Assembly: GCA_037501455.1 (NCBI GenBank)
Contig: CM074856.1
Location: 15,273,001 to 15,337,000 of the forward strand
DNA: 64,000 nucleotides
Direction of reading: 5' to 3'
Origin: Lantana camara
Lineage: Eukaryota > Streptophyta > Magnoliopsida > Lamiales > Verbenaceae
The notes under the pieces are model-generated. The model had not been told where the DNA came from and ran no database searches. It worked only from the letters and a program-made list of their open reading frames with translations. Of this stretch, positions 1 through 11,806 are shown piece by piece; position 1 is the first letter of the stretch, and each line of letters opens with the position of its first letter. A program made the translations under genes and the position numbers.

Positions 1-1221
1 GTGACCCTGTGCAGACGCGATTTTTCGGATTTTGGCAGTTTCTTAGCAGTTGTTGGTCAACAAATGGAATATAGAGAAAAAACTTCCCCATTCAGAGGTA
101 GTTCGGACAGAGAGAGAAAAGAGAAAGGAGAGAAAATCCATGGAGAAGAAGAGAGGAGAAGGAAGTTCTTGAAGAATAAAAGTCGACATCTTCTACAAGT
201 TCTTTTCTGCTTAAGTCATTTACTTTCAGTTAAACGAATGCTTCTTATTTCAGTTTATCGTTTGAATTCTCTAGACATAGCCTTAGGGTTAAACTTTATT
301 TGCTTTCAAGACATCTTTTATTGCAATTCCGTGATGAATACTAAGTTCATTTGCTTTAATGATTTGAAGTTGAGTTTAAGTATGAGCACTTAATTCATCT
401 AGGCATGGGAATGACTATGTGTATGCTATGTGTTTGAAACAATGTCTGAATGAGTGATTTAGTCTTTGGATTCATGAAAACGGGAGTAATTTAATATATA
501 AGGAGTGACCATCCGAAGTATATATATTAAGGTTACTTTATTTTCGAAAGATTTGTTGTAACTTGGTGGTTTTCATGAAATATTGGAGATTAAGAGTTAA
601 AGAAATTTAATCTTTGTCCAATTATCTTAGTAGGCCTTTAAATTATGCCAAGCCGCTGATTTAGAAGTCCCTCTTGTCCTGTTTGATGGATTAATTCTAT
701 TTTTGGGTAATTGTGAGAACATTTTCTGAAATGGAATTAATACACACCTTAGATTCGAGAGAATTGTTGGTATAACTCAATGACAAGTTTAAAAGATTAA
801 AATCACTTATTAGGATGTTATTAAAACTCTAATTGCATGCTTCATGTTATTCCCTAGCCCTTTTGTTATTTGAATCAAGTTTACTAAGTAATTAAGTTCT
901 TCTTTAGCTAACTTTAGTTAATCCTAGTTAATCCTTCCTCATTACTTGTGTTATTCTAATCTAATGAATGGATATCGGTATGAAAATAATGCTTGATTCA
1001 TCCTTCCTCGTGGGTACGACCCCTCGTGCTACAATTTGATGCCGAGTTTGCACTTGGGCTTTTAAAACTGAATATGTTTTCTAACCACAACTTGAAGGAG
1101 TTTTGGTACGGTAAATTAAGGGATATCACAAAACACTCTAAATCGAGATGCTCTACCAAGCAAGTATCTATCTCACGTTTTGTGTTGTCCACTCACTGAG
1201 GCCCCGAATCAAGATCATACC
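1..1221. other. No host gene; probable decayed LTR-retrotransposon sequence
   Basis: I see no host gene here. The stretch around 990-1065 (cctcgtgggtacgacccctc, then a TTTGATGCCGAG-like run) resembles the LTR end or leader of plant Ty3/gypsy elements, where a 'cctcgtggg-tacgaccc' phrase is common. No paired LTR, primer-binding site or coding remnant was found, so the class is inferred from this phrase alone. The two longest open frames (1-393, and 993-1199 with its mirror) have no recognisable protein content. Confidence 0.3.
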
Positions 1222-1330
1222 ATTGCCAATAGGGGTTAGTTCGTTTAAGTGATTAATGGGTTCATTCTCCATGGTAATGTCTCGAGTTTGAATCCCACTT
1301 GAGTGTGCGTGTGTTTAAAAAAAAAAAAAA
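1222..1330 (+). mobile_element. tRNA-derived SINE (Au-like), copy 1
   Basis: A short element of about 109 bp with a tRNA-like head: an A-box-like stretch near 1236-1251 and a B-box-like GAGTTTGAATCCC at 1284-1296, ending in a run of A. It is flanked by an 8-bp target duplication, ATCATACC, at 1214-1221 and 1331-1338. Two more members of the family occur in the window (2109-2212 and 26823-26929, both minus), which supports the call. The layout fits plant Au-type SINEs; the exact family would need a database comparison. Confidence 0.72.
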
Positions 1331-2108
1331 ATCATACCGTTTTTCATCGTTCACTCATTGAGACCCGAATCAAGATTATACTGCTTTTAAGGGGGCTTAT
1401 AGATATATATATTGAAATGATATATTTCATTCCTTATATCTAGCGTTTATTTACATCTTTCCCTTTTTTGGTTAGAAATATCATTATGTTTAGCTATATT
1501 TCAAAATTTGTCGTACAATAATATTTCTCATTTCTCAATAATGTTTTGCTTCATAATACTTTTTTTGTTAAAAAAAAAAAAAAAAAAAGTTTTCAAAATA
1601 TGGGTGGGTGGGCCTACCTAAAGTTTGGCCCGATATGGCCATTTAGTTCTTTTGGCCCGTTTACCGGTAAATGTCGATAGTGCATAATTTTAAATTAAAT
1701 AATGTCTCATTCCTATACATATTCTTTATTGAGTAAATAATACATATACCGTTTTCTAAAATCACATAATCTACTTCTTTTCGCCAAATAATAATAGTAC
1801 TTTTGAATTTTCAAATAAATTGATAAAATTAGCCTAAAGTTAAATTTTCTGATATTTTTTTTTCCTGATAATGTTTTTTTAGGGATAATAACATTTTCCC
1901 CCTTTAACATTTGAGGGTATTTGTCTATATTGCATCGATATGAACACGACAATACGAATACTAAACGACAAGGCATGATTTCATGGAGTTTTTCAAAATT
2001 TTAGGACACGACATGGTTATATTCTATATAAATAAATATATTTTATATATAAAGTATAATCAATGTAACATATGTAGTATTAAAAACTCAAATAAATTTG
2101 TTATTTCA

Positions 2109-2212
2109 AGTTTTTTTTTTTAACACACGCACATTGAAGTAGATTTCGAACTCTAGGACCTTATTCTGGAGAATGAATCAATTAACCACTTGAACCAACT
2201 CCTATTGGCTTC
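2109..2212 (-). mobile_element. tRNA-derived SINE (Au-like), copy 2
   Basis: Read on the minus strand, this has the same head-to-tail order as the SINE at 1222: the 'GGTTCAAGTGGTTAA' A-box region, a B-box-like GAGTTCGAAATC, the GTGCGTGTGT tail and a poly-A run (poly-T on plus, 2111-2120). The flanking sequence TTATTTCA is repeated at 2101-2108 and 2213-2220, consistent with a target-site duplication. Confidence 0.68.
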
Positions 2213-2849
2213 TTATTTCAGTTTTCTTTTCAAAAAATTCTAAAAATATTAAACAAGACATAAAAAATTGTATAATTATAAAATTTATCCCGTCGTGTCC
2301 AATTTGAGTCGGACACTTCATCCCCGTCATGTCCGATATTGTGTTTTAAATTTTTTTATTTTGAACATATTTTAACCGTGTCCGAAACATATCAGAATCA
2401 TATCCAATACGTGTCGAAGCCCTTAATCTCTATGGTGGAGAAAAAACTTTTAATCACTTTAGCAAATTATGTTTTTTTTTCCCTCCTGATAAGTTAATTA
2501 GGGGGAAAAGACGGATTGATTCATTTTCGATTTGTTTTAACATATTTGGATTCGTTTAAGTAAATGTAGTTTTTAGAAAATTGACGACTATTTGGATTCG
2601 TTTAAGTAAAAGTGAAATTTCAGATTTCCAACAAATTCAAGAATTTTGACTAACCCAATAACAAAGAAAGCAGTGGAGAAACTCAGCGGCGACGGTGGGA
2701 GACGGCGGAGACTTGCTGGTAGAAGATGGTGGCGTGACGGCAGTGTGCAGAGATCGTTGGTGGAGAAAAAAATTTTGGCGTAGAAACTTAGATACAAAAG
2801 TAATTTTGAGTTGAGGATAGTGTTTGCAATTTTTTTTTTTTTTTATATT

Positions 2850-3028
2850 AATATTGGGGCCGGGTCCTGGAGCGGGTCTGGAGCGGACCCGTTAAGGACC
2901 CATTATTAACGGGTCCATTTTTTTTGGATCCAGACCCGCTCCAGGACCCATTGGAGCGGGTCCTTCACGGGTCTCGTGGGGCGGGTCCGGATCCAGGACC
3001 CGTTGGACCCGGCCCATTACCATCCCTA
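2850..3028. repeat. GGGTCC-rich foldback MITE, possibly hAT-derived
   Basis: A GC-rich island in AT-rich DNA made of many GGGTCC/GGACCC words that can fold back on themselves. The ends (ggggccgggtcc on the left; ggacccggcccattaccatcccta on the right, read in two parts) are imperfect inverted repeats. The right end read outward, TAGGGATGGTAATGGG, resembles the TAGGG(A/T)TGG termini of plant hAT-type MITEs. It ends about 145 bp before the start codon of the gene at 3173, so it may affect that promoter. No clear 8-bp duplication was found. Confidence 0.45.
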
Positions 3029-3082
3029 AATTATTGACCAATGACCACCTACTTATTACTTAAGGTAGCAATTTGAAAAACC

Positions 3083-3089
3083 TATAAAA
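3083..3089 (+). promoter_or_regulatory. Candidate TATA box of the NDUFAF3-like gene
   Basis: TATAAAA lies 84 bp before the start codon at 3173. A CCAAT word (gaccaatgacc) lies about 40 bp further upstream. Spacing is reasonable for a plant core promoter, but no transcript start is known. Confidence 0.4.
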
Positions 3090-3172
3090 ATGAGGACCTC
3101 ATTTGTAAATTCCGAAAAGCAACATTTATTTACTCAGCTCGCCCACCGGAGACGGCGGAAGAAACACACGAG

Positions 3173-5586
3173 ATGGCGGCGAGACAGCGAGCGGTGGCGG
3201 CGCTACCGACGCTCATGCGAGCTTTGAGGAAGGATGCGCCGCCGAGGCATCACACGGCGTTGCCGTCGCTCAGAAGAGCTTTTTCTCTCTACGATCAGAT
3301 CAATCTCATCGACGATGTTCCTGAAGACCAGCTCCGCTTCCAAGAGTATTAACCTCTTAATTTCACTTACTCCCTATCTTTATGCTGCTTTTCGTTTAAA
3401 TTTCTTTGATTTTGTTTTCGTGGAGTTAATTTTCCCTTTTGTTTGAATCTGTGTACTTGATTTTTTTTTTCCGTTTGAATTTGTGGTTTTGTGTTATGTT
3501 ATGTGATTCTTTGTGCATTTGGGGACATGGTAGTTTCGCCTTGGATTTGTAATTTAATCTCTATGGAACAAATTTTGTAAGATAGCAATTTCAGGGACGT
3601 TCAGAAATTGAACAATGGGTGTTGGAGAAGACCTTCAATTCTTAAGAGTGGAATAGAATAATTGTTAACAAGTCTGTCACTATACCTTTAGATATGCTTT
3701 GTTGCTATCTTGTTGGATTTTGATCATGATTCCTTTTGCTAGTATATAGAAGAACTCTGATTTTCACTTTGTATTTTGTAAATTTGATGGGATGGTTGCA
3801 TATTATATTCTTAAATACTCTGAATTCAGTACATGTTATCAATAATCTCCGGGTATTATATGATTCAACTTTTACATTCGTGCATATTTTGAAGGAGAAT
3901 GAATATATATGGTTTGTAGTATTAGTTAGTATGGATTTTATTTTCGTTTGTGTATGTTAAGAAACCTAATGTGAAGAGGATTCCTGCTTTTTAAATGTTT
4001 ACAGAATTGATTCCTCAAATCTTTTTATGTTGTTTGACAGATTTGATGATACTGGATTCAAAGTAAATGGAGTCAAGTATGAAGGCAGCTTACTATGTGT
4101 AGGAAATTTGCTAATGTCTTGGGCTCCAAAGAAATTCTCGGATATCACTGTTGAGAGGTATATGGATATTACACATAATTCTTGGTTCCTTACTACTTCC
4201 TTTATGTACTGAAAGGAACAATAACAATATCTACACTTCTCTGCTGTTGCTTTGCTCGGTGTTGTTGACTCAAATTTGTGGTTAAATGTCTGAATTATAT
4301 AATTATTAGAGTGGTGCTCTATTTGGGGTTTTGAATATTTGGACTTTGCCCACTTTGTTTTGAGAGTCTTTCATCTTTGTTTCAAGAGCTTTCATGCAGT
4401 CATGGTTTAGTCAAGAATTAGGATAGAGAAAGCATTCTTACATTGGATTATTGTCGAAGTCTGAAAATCATGATAATATTGAAGAACATTCAATTACTTC
4501 ATGAGTTATTCCCAGCATATGCGCCTATTCAGAAGTTTTCTGCAAAGGCAGGGTCATGATATTTTCTTTTGCTGATGTCGTAGATTGTTTAAAACTAGAT
4601 TATAATCAAACAGTACTGTAATATGCCTAGTAAGAGGGATTTGCTGAAGGTAATTAACGGATTGGTTTGCTGATTTATTTGCCTATGTTGTACAGTTTCT
4701 TTTTAATCAAATTGGAGAAGTGATGATTAATTGTGACTTTGCATAAATTCTCTTTCTGGCTCTAGAGAATGACAATATGTGCTGATAGTTTAATGTTATT
4801 AATGCAAAATCTTCATGAGATCATTGCTGCATGATAATTGACTTGGTTTCTAGTTTCTGAAACTGAACTTATCAGAAAAAAGTGCCAGTGGGGATTTCCA
4901 TATGACCAAGCAGTCAACTTAACTAGTTCAACAAGGATCGTTGCTTAATATGTGGTTAACTTTCTGGAATGAGTTCACTCTGTGAAGTTTAATATTCTCG
5001 TGTTAGAACTCTCTACAAATTATTTTAGTAAAACTTACTTTATTAGAATAATTTCTATGTCATGTCTGAGTATTTTGTTTTTCTTTTGTGTGTGATTTTC
5101 TGCAGCTTATCTATCTTTAAGACAGTGCGGCCAATACCAGGTGAGAACTCCACTGCAAATGCATATAACTTTCTATACCGACTGTATTATTTCCTTCATT
5201 TTCCCCGTGTTAATTACTAAATCGGGCTTCTGTGGAACCACAGAGATTTTGATTATTGGATGCGGAAGGTATATTCAGCCCGTAAATCCTGAAATTCGCA
5301 GCTTCATTCGTTCCACTGGCATGAAATTAGAAGCAGTTGACTCAGTAATCTCTCGTTTCCTCTTTCTGCGTTTCATAATCAATACTTCCATTGCTTCTAT
5401 TCCCATTTCCACATCATTATGTGTTGTTACGCAATTAAAGATCCCTTCTCCTTTTATTGGAATTGTGTGATAACTAATTTTCGTGTTGTGATGGTGCAGA
5501 GAAATGCTTCCTCAACCTACAACATATTGAACGAAGAAGGCAGAATAGTAGCAGCCGCTCTAATTCCATACGGAGCCACTTGCTGA
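3173..5586 (+). CDS. NDUFAF3/Mth938-domain protein (complex I assembly factor-like)
   Basis: Five exons: 3173-3345, 4041-4157, 5106-5140, 5244-5344 and 5500-5586. They join to 513 nt, 170 aa plus stop, with GT-AG introns and consistent phase. The protein opens with a basic, alanine-rich segment (MAARQRAVAALPTLMRAL), as expected for a mitochondrial presequence. A DUF498/Mth938-like fold follows, with VNGVKYEGSLLCVGN (about 64-78), SIFKTVRPIPEILIIGCG and, near the end, NASSTYNILNEEGRIVAAAL. From memory, plant homologues are close to this length with the same ends. In animals NDUFAF3 helps assemble mitochondrial complex I with NDUFAF4; a similar role here is inferred from the family. The gene looks intact. 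It runs tail to tail with the zinc-finger gene at 6001-7583, about 415 bp apart. Confidence 0.9.
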
Positions 5587-6000
5587 AACCCAGATAATAA
5601 TCTTGTACATTTTACTCTCTTCACAATGACCATAGTTTTGTCGTAAGGTTTTGTGTATCAGTAGCCGGCTGAAATTCTCAATTTTCGATCAGAGTCCTTG
5701 CTGCGTATCTTACGTACGAAAACCGTCATTTTACATCAAATTGAGTATTGGGTTGTCCCTCGAAAGGCATCATCACAGATGCACATAGTTTCATCAAATA
5801 AATAAACGTGGAAATTACAGCACTTGTGGTGTTCTTTAGACCAGCATGAAGCACAATAACAAACATAAAAAAGGGGTTATCTGTAATTTTAAAATTACGT
5901 GCATCTCTCCACGTTCTAAACCTAACGACGACTTCAACCAAGATTTTCTATCATTACATCCCCTTATATCTACAAAGACAGGTGAAGTTCATCCCAAACT
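5587..6000. other. Intergenic spacer between two convergent genes
   Basis: This holds the 3' untranslated ends of the NDUFAF3-like gene (plus) and the DnaJ-type zinc-finger gene (minus). With only 414 bp between the two stop codons, the transcripts may overlap. No other gene or repeat is seen. Confidence 0.6.
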
Positions 6001-7583
6001 TCACTTCCTACTACTTTGATTATCTCGTTTAGTATCTTCATTGTCGTCGAACATGAAACTGAATCCGACTCTATGCCTGTATTCTCCGGTACCCAGACAC
6101 CGGTTACAATAGCCAAGACCACTACCACGACAAGTTCTGCACCTGTCAAGAACAACATTTCATGAGATTATCTACGAGTTTGGAATATATACATATCTTA
6201 GATATTTAGGGGGTAATTTGCAAACGCTTCTATTTTTATAGAGATAGAATTTCTTAATTTTAAACGCTTTTGAAAAGTAAAATTTGCAAAATATTAAATT
6301 ATTAAAAGCTGTGAGTGTTGGAAAAAAAATTAAGAACACTTCTAATATATCTTATTAGTAAAGTTTTATTACATACGAAGAGTTAACAAATATGATGAAG
6401 GATAGAAAGTTCATCAACACATAATTTTGAGGGTAAAATTGGAAATTTAATTTTAATCGAACTTAATTTGTCATATCTAACATTAAATTACGAAAGTAGA
6501 ATTAAGGTATATTAATGAGAATCTCCATTACCAAAAGCTATAGTAATTTCTTCAATACAACTTAATATCACTTAAAAAATCCGAATAAAATTAAGTTAAA
6601 TTAAGTCAAAATACATACCAAACGCTCTCTTAGAAGACTTTTATTTATTTTCAAACATAGTCTAGAAGCTAAAATCAGAGACCAAAACCATATCAAAGGA
6701 TCCTTATTCCTTAATTTTAATTGATTACTGCTCGTTTTATGGAGAAATTAATTTGGAAACACTCCCAAAATAGTGAGAATGAGCTAGAAGTTATAAAAAT
6801 CACTTCTTTTGCAAAATAAAGCTAGAAGCAGATATTTTAATTTTAATATTTAATTTAATTTTTTTTTCCATCCAAACTATATGCTATCTTATTTTTAGTC
6901 GAAACTATTATATTATATTACAAATACAAGTATCGGTTTCGAGTCGAAATATGAGATATTAAAAAATATTTATCTCTATTTTGAATTTGCAAACACCAAT
7001 TGATCAACTGTGTTCATGAATCATCATGGAATTCAAGGCGTTGCCTGGTATAATCATTCTTACCATTTGGGCCACTCCCCTTTCGGAAGCATGTTGGATC
7101 CGATGTGATTCGTCCTTCCTGAAGAATTTGAATATCAGATAAGATTAAGAATTAATGCAGCTCCAACAGATCAACTTGCAGACAAAGAGAGAATAGAGAG
7201 CGAGAGAGACCTCTTCCATCGCAAAACACACAAGGAACTGTACCGCTTCCTCTACACACAACGCAAGGCGGCTCTGGCTTTGGTATGCTTTCTTTCCGAA
7301 CATTTGACTGCAATCAATGCACTTAAATCACACACACAAACCCGCGAAATTACGCCAAATTTGTTGAAATTCTTTTCCTGTTTCCTAATTTGCCCAATTT
7401 TAATCAACAGAATGATGGACGAAAAGGAAAAATTGAAGAAAGACGTGCCTCAGTTCTGACGACCCATGAAGGCCTAGAAATTGAGATCAGTGGTCGCATC
7501 GCCGCCGGAGCACCATTTCCGGTGCTCTCTGCTTTCGGACGGACGGTTGTTGGCGAACACGTTGCTCTCAGTACCGCCGCCAT
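6001..7583 (-). CDS. DnaJ-type cysteine-rich zinc-finger protein, probably plastid-targeted
   Basis: Four minus-strand exons: 7449-7583, 7211-7307, 7064-7118 and 6001-6142 (429 nt, 142 aa). The first 45 residues are rich in S, T, A and R and lack acidic residues until E19, like a chloroplast transit peptide. The rest carries two paired CxxC motifs as in the DnaJ cysteine-rich domain: CVVCRGSG and CVFCDGRG at about 60-77, then CRTCRGSG and CNRCLGTGEY at about 95-115, joined by a linker containing MLPKGEWPKW. There is no J domain. Plants have a family of such stand-alone proteins related to BSD2 and PSA2, which act in plastid protein assembly; the exact partner cannot be read from sequence. Introns 2 and 3 are GT-AG. 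Intron 1 fits best as GC-AG (GAG|GCACGT at 7448-7447), since it gives the in-frame join RTE-SNVRK; a GT donor a few codons earlier would drop three residues. Confidence 0.85.
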
Positions 7584-7983
7584 TATCTGTTGCTTGCTCC
7601 TCACCGTACCGTAAGCATTCTCTTCTCTGTTTATTTGTTTTATTTTTATTTTTTGTGAAACTAAAAACGCTATTACAATCATTTTAAAGTCGCATATTAT
7701 AGCGCTCTGGTTCTTATTTCATTGTTTTGAAATGAAATGCGATTTTTTGGCCTTAAGCCTTTAACACACTTTATACTCGAAATAAGACTTCTGATTAATC
7801 TAACATAAATCACCGAGTTATACATCAGTTACAACATTCGATATAGCCATCGGTAAAAACATGCTTCCTTTTGGTAAAAGTTAAAAGTTAATCGTAAAAT
7901 CAATCTAGATATCCAATTTTATACATAATAGTTAATTGACAAGAGTCTGTATCTACTGTGGTTGTAATGACTTGCGATGTTTA
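7584..7983. other. Upstream region of the zinc-finger gene, cut by the copia insertion
   Basis: This holds the 5' flank of the minus-strand zinc-finger gene. Only 400 bp separate its start codon from the LTR of the copia element that starts at 7984. I see no clear TATA box and no gene. The 5 bp at 7979-7983 (GTTTA) are the left target duplication of the copia element. Confidence 0.5.
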
Positions 7984-8472
7984 TGTAAGCATAATCATAT
8001 GAATTTATAGAATAAACTGAATCATGAATTCACGCAGCGGAAATTTGGATCGAAATACCTCCCGCCATTGCTCTTCGTTTTGCCGATTGAATAACCTATA
8101 CAATCCAGAAAATCCAATTGTTTGATGACTGCGAAGAACTCCGTCAATGGCTTCAAGTCTTCTCTTTAAAAGAATTCTTCAAGCCCCCTTTTCTCTTCGG
8201 TTCTTCTAAGCACCGAATCCTCACAACCTGATGGACCTTAGAGTTTCTCTATTATTTATATATCGTAACTCCATCAGTTACGATATATCTGTAGCAGTTT
8301 TCTTTATTTCTTTAGCAGTTTAGTCCCACCGATAAGATTTTAGAGTTAGTGGGAATTAGTGGGTTAGTGGGGGTTTCTTTATTTACGTCATAATTAGTGG
8401 GAAATATAATATTAATAATAAATATTATCTTTATGCAGTTTAGAAATCCCAACGGACCACAAACTGCCAACA
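7984..8472 (-). repeat. 3' LTR of the copia element (489 bp)
   Basis: Matches 14405-15222 at both ends but lacks the minisatellite of the other LTR: here GATGG joins directly to ACCTTAGAG, where the other copy has a repeated block. It starts 5'-TG and ends CA-3' on the element strand. Confidence 0.92.
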
Positions 8473-8754
8473 TTCTCCCACTTGGTCCGCAAACCCACAT
8501 TTACCCAAACTTTAGAAAACACAATACACGAATCATGGCGGTAGATCCTCTTATAGACGAGTAATACCTTCTATGTATTACTATGTATTATGGTTTCAAC
8601 TTTACCGCATAATCTTTATGAATAAACCCTATGTTTATTCGAGGTCCAAACTGTAATGATATTTCTCAAATAACATAAATGTGTACACAAAATCATAAAT
8701 GTGAGAAATATCCTGAAATTCAGAGTTTCACAACATTCGTCAAATAACGAAACT

Positions 8755-11700
8755 TTACATATGGGACACAAGTCCCATATCAACTACATGATCCTTAAAT
8801 TTATATGGTGGCATGCCTTTAGTCATAGGATCAGCTAACATCAATTCAGTGCTAATGTGTTCAATGACCACTTCCTTATTCTTGACACGTTCCTTTATGG
8901 CTAGATACTTGGTGTCGATATGCTTACTTCGACTACCACTTCTGTTATTCTTAGCCATGAAAACAGCAGCTGAATTGTCACAGTGTATCTTTATTGGCCT
9001 GAAAATTGAATCCACAATTCCAAGCTCAGAAATGAAACTCTTTAGCCACAATCCTTGTGAGGTAGCCTCAAAACATGAAACGAGCTCAGCCTCCATAGTG
9101 GAAGTAGCAATTAGGGTCTGTTTTGCACTCCTCCATGATACAGCTCCACCGATAAGCATAAAAATGTATCCTGATGTTGACCTACGAGAGTCAACGCAGC
9201 CAGCAAAGTCTGAATTGGAGTACCCAATCACCTCCAAATTATCTGATCGCTTATATGTAAGCATGCAATCCTTAGTCCCTTGAAGATACCTCAAGGCTTT
9301 CTTTGCAGCTTTCCAGTGGTCAATTCCTGGGTTACTCTGATATCTCCCTAACATTCCAACTGCAAATGCAATATCAGGTCTTGTACAAACCTGAGCATAC
9401 ATCAAGCTTCCAACAACAGAAGCATAAGGAATGTTTTTCATCTCTTCCCTCTCAAGATCGTTCTTCGGGCACTGGTTCAAATTGAATCTGTCATCCTTCA
9501 CTATGAGAGCTATACTTGATGAACAATTCTTCATTCGAAATCTTTCTAAAATTTTGTTGATATAGGCTTTTTGAGATAAACCTAAAATGTCCTTATGCCT
9601 ATCTCGATGGATCTTAATGCCAATGACATAAGATGCCTCGCCCATGTCCTTCATCTCAAAATTTTTAGAAAGGAATTGTTTCACTTCATACAGCATCCCC
9701 TTATCGTTGGTAGCAATCAATATATCATCCACATATAGGATAATGAAACAAATTTTACTCCCACTAACCTTACGGTATATACATTCATCCTTTATGTTCT
9801 CAACAAACCCAAATGAAGAGATAACTTCATGAAATTTCAAATACCATTGTCGGGAGGCTTGTTTCAATCCATATATGGACTTTTTCAACTTACATACCAA
9901 TTGCTCACCATCACCAGAGGAGAATCCTTCAGGTTGTTTCATGTAAACCTCTTCCTCTAGATTACCATTCAAAAACGCCGTTTTCACATCCATTTGTTGC
10001 AATTCAAGGTCAAATTGGGCTACTAATGTTAATATAATGCGTAAGGAATCTTTCTTAGAAACAGGACTGAATGTCTCTGAATAATCGATTCCTTTTCTTT
10101 GAGTGAACCCCTTCGCAACAAGTCTAGTCTTATATCTCTCAATGTTGCCTAATGAATCCCTCTTGGTTTTAAACACCCATTTACAACCAATGGGTTTTAC
10201 ACCGTCAGGCAACTTGACAAGATCCCAGACTTCATTACATTTCATAGAGTTCATCTCATCCTTCATAGCATTGTACCATAATTCTGACTCATTACAACTC
10301 ATAGCTTGTGAAAAAGACTCGGGATCACTTTCAGCTCCAACGTCACCGTCAGATTCTTGTAAATACACAACATAATCACTAGGGAGTGCTGATTTCCTTT
10401 CTCTAGTAGATCGCCTTAAGGCTTGACCAACATTCTCATTAAGATCATGCTGCTCTACCTGTTGTTCAATAACTTGTGGAGTTTCTTGAACAATTTGATC
10501 TACTTGAGTATTTTCAGCAATATGTGGATCTTCATTATGTTGTTCTTCAACACCCGGTTGTACTTGAGGGGTGTTGTTAATAACAACCAATCTATTACTT
10601 GAAGTGGAAGGTTGATCTCTCACAGAAATAAAATCATGCAATTGATCACTCCCACTGATCAAGTCATTCTCAAGAAATTTTGCATTTCTTGATTGCACAA
10701 ACCTAGTGCTATGAGATGGACAATAAAACTTGTATCCTTTAGACCTTTCGGCATATCCAACGAAATACCCACTAATGGTCCTTGGATCAAGTTTCTTTTC
10801 TTGAGGATTATAAACTCTCACTTCAAATGGGCATCCCCATACTCGTATATGTCTTAAGCTCGGTTTCCAACCTTTGAATAGCTCAAATGGTGTTTTAGAA
10901 ACAGCCTTAGTTAGAACTCGATTCAATACATACACTGCCGTTTTGAGAGCTTCAAACCACAAAGACTTAGGTAGCTTAGAACCACTAAGCATGCTACGCA
11001 CCATGTCCATTAAAGTTCGGTTTCTTCTTTCTGCTACACCATTTTGGTTGGGCAACAATCCCATTTTCTTGAAGAAACTTTGCAAATGGACCTTGAGCTT
11101 GTCCATCTTCAGTGTATCTACCATAGTACTCACCACCTCTATCAGATCTCACTATCTTAATTTGCTTACCGCATTGCTTCTCTACTTCAGCCTTATAAAC
11201 CTTAAAGGCTTCTAACGCTTCACTTTTGTGGTGAAGCATGTAGAGATGCATATATCGTGAGTAGTCATCAATAAAGGTGATAAAGTATTTCTGACCATAT
11301 GCATCCATGTCTGGACAACATATATCCGTATGTATGATTTCCAATATGGTTGTACTTCTTTTGGCACCTTTCTTTGACTTGTTAGTCTGCTTGCCTTTAA
11401 TGCAGTCTATACAAGTATCGAGATCAGTAAAATCTAAAGTACTAAGTACTCCATCATTTATTAATCTCTTAATTCGATTAATGGAGATATGCCCAATCTC
11501 CGGTGCCATAAAACAGAAGAATTTTCATTTGACAACACATCTCTTAATACCAGCTTGAACATGCATAACATTATGAGTGGTGTCATTTTGTAAATCAAGG
11601 GAATAAAGACCATCGCATAACATTCCTTGTCCAATAATTTCAGATTCATAAGACAAGTTAAAACAAGAGTTTGAAAAATTAAAGAAGTATCCCAAAGGGA

Positions 11701-11806
11701 CAAGTCTTGAAACTGAAATTAAATTTCTAGAGAAACTAGGAATGTAAAAAGTCTTTTCTAAAGTCAAAACAAAACCACTCTTAAGAACTAAATTGCATGT
11801 TAGCAT
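8755..11806 (-). pseudogene. Copia pol: integrase, reverse transcriptase, RNase H (frameshifted)
   Basis: Read on the minus strand, the region after the TRIM insertion starts with the rest of the protease (LKSGFVLTLEKTFYIPSFSR, near 11770), then the pre-integrase and integrase core (WHRRLG near 11490; FIDDYSRYMHLYML near 11280; SDRGGEY near 11140). Reverse transcriptase and RNase H follow in one open frame (8755-11136, 793 codons), with YVDDILIATND (about 9740) and the RNase H phrase STSGYIFMLIGGAVSW; the frame closes with DPMTKGMPPYKF. Frameshifts near 11525, 11480 and 11050 move the reading frame, so no full polyprotein can be made. The long RT/RNase H frame still looks well kept, in line with a young insertion. 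Confidence 0.9.

Noticed and set aside
1..393. 130-codon open frame at the window edge
   Set aside because: Low-complexity K/E-rich start and no recognisable domain; it lies in likely retrotransposon-derived sequence.
993..1199. Overlapping open frames on both strands near 1.0-1.2 kb
   Set aside because: Mirror frames with no family likeness; the sequence looks like an LTR remnant.
1231..1300. Possible tRNA gene suggested by A- and B-box-like words
   Set aside because: No cloverleaf can be formed; poly-A tail, target duplication and other copies show a SINE.
2588..2797. 69-codon minus frame upstream of the NDUFAF3-like gene
   Set aside because: No family likeness and no splice context; the GC-rich repeats here explain the open frame.
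7390..7687. Plus-strand frames opposite the zinc-finger gene's first exon
   Set aside because: They are antisense shadows of the minus-strand transit-peptide exon, which is supported by downstream exons.
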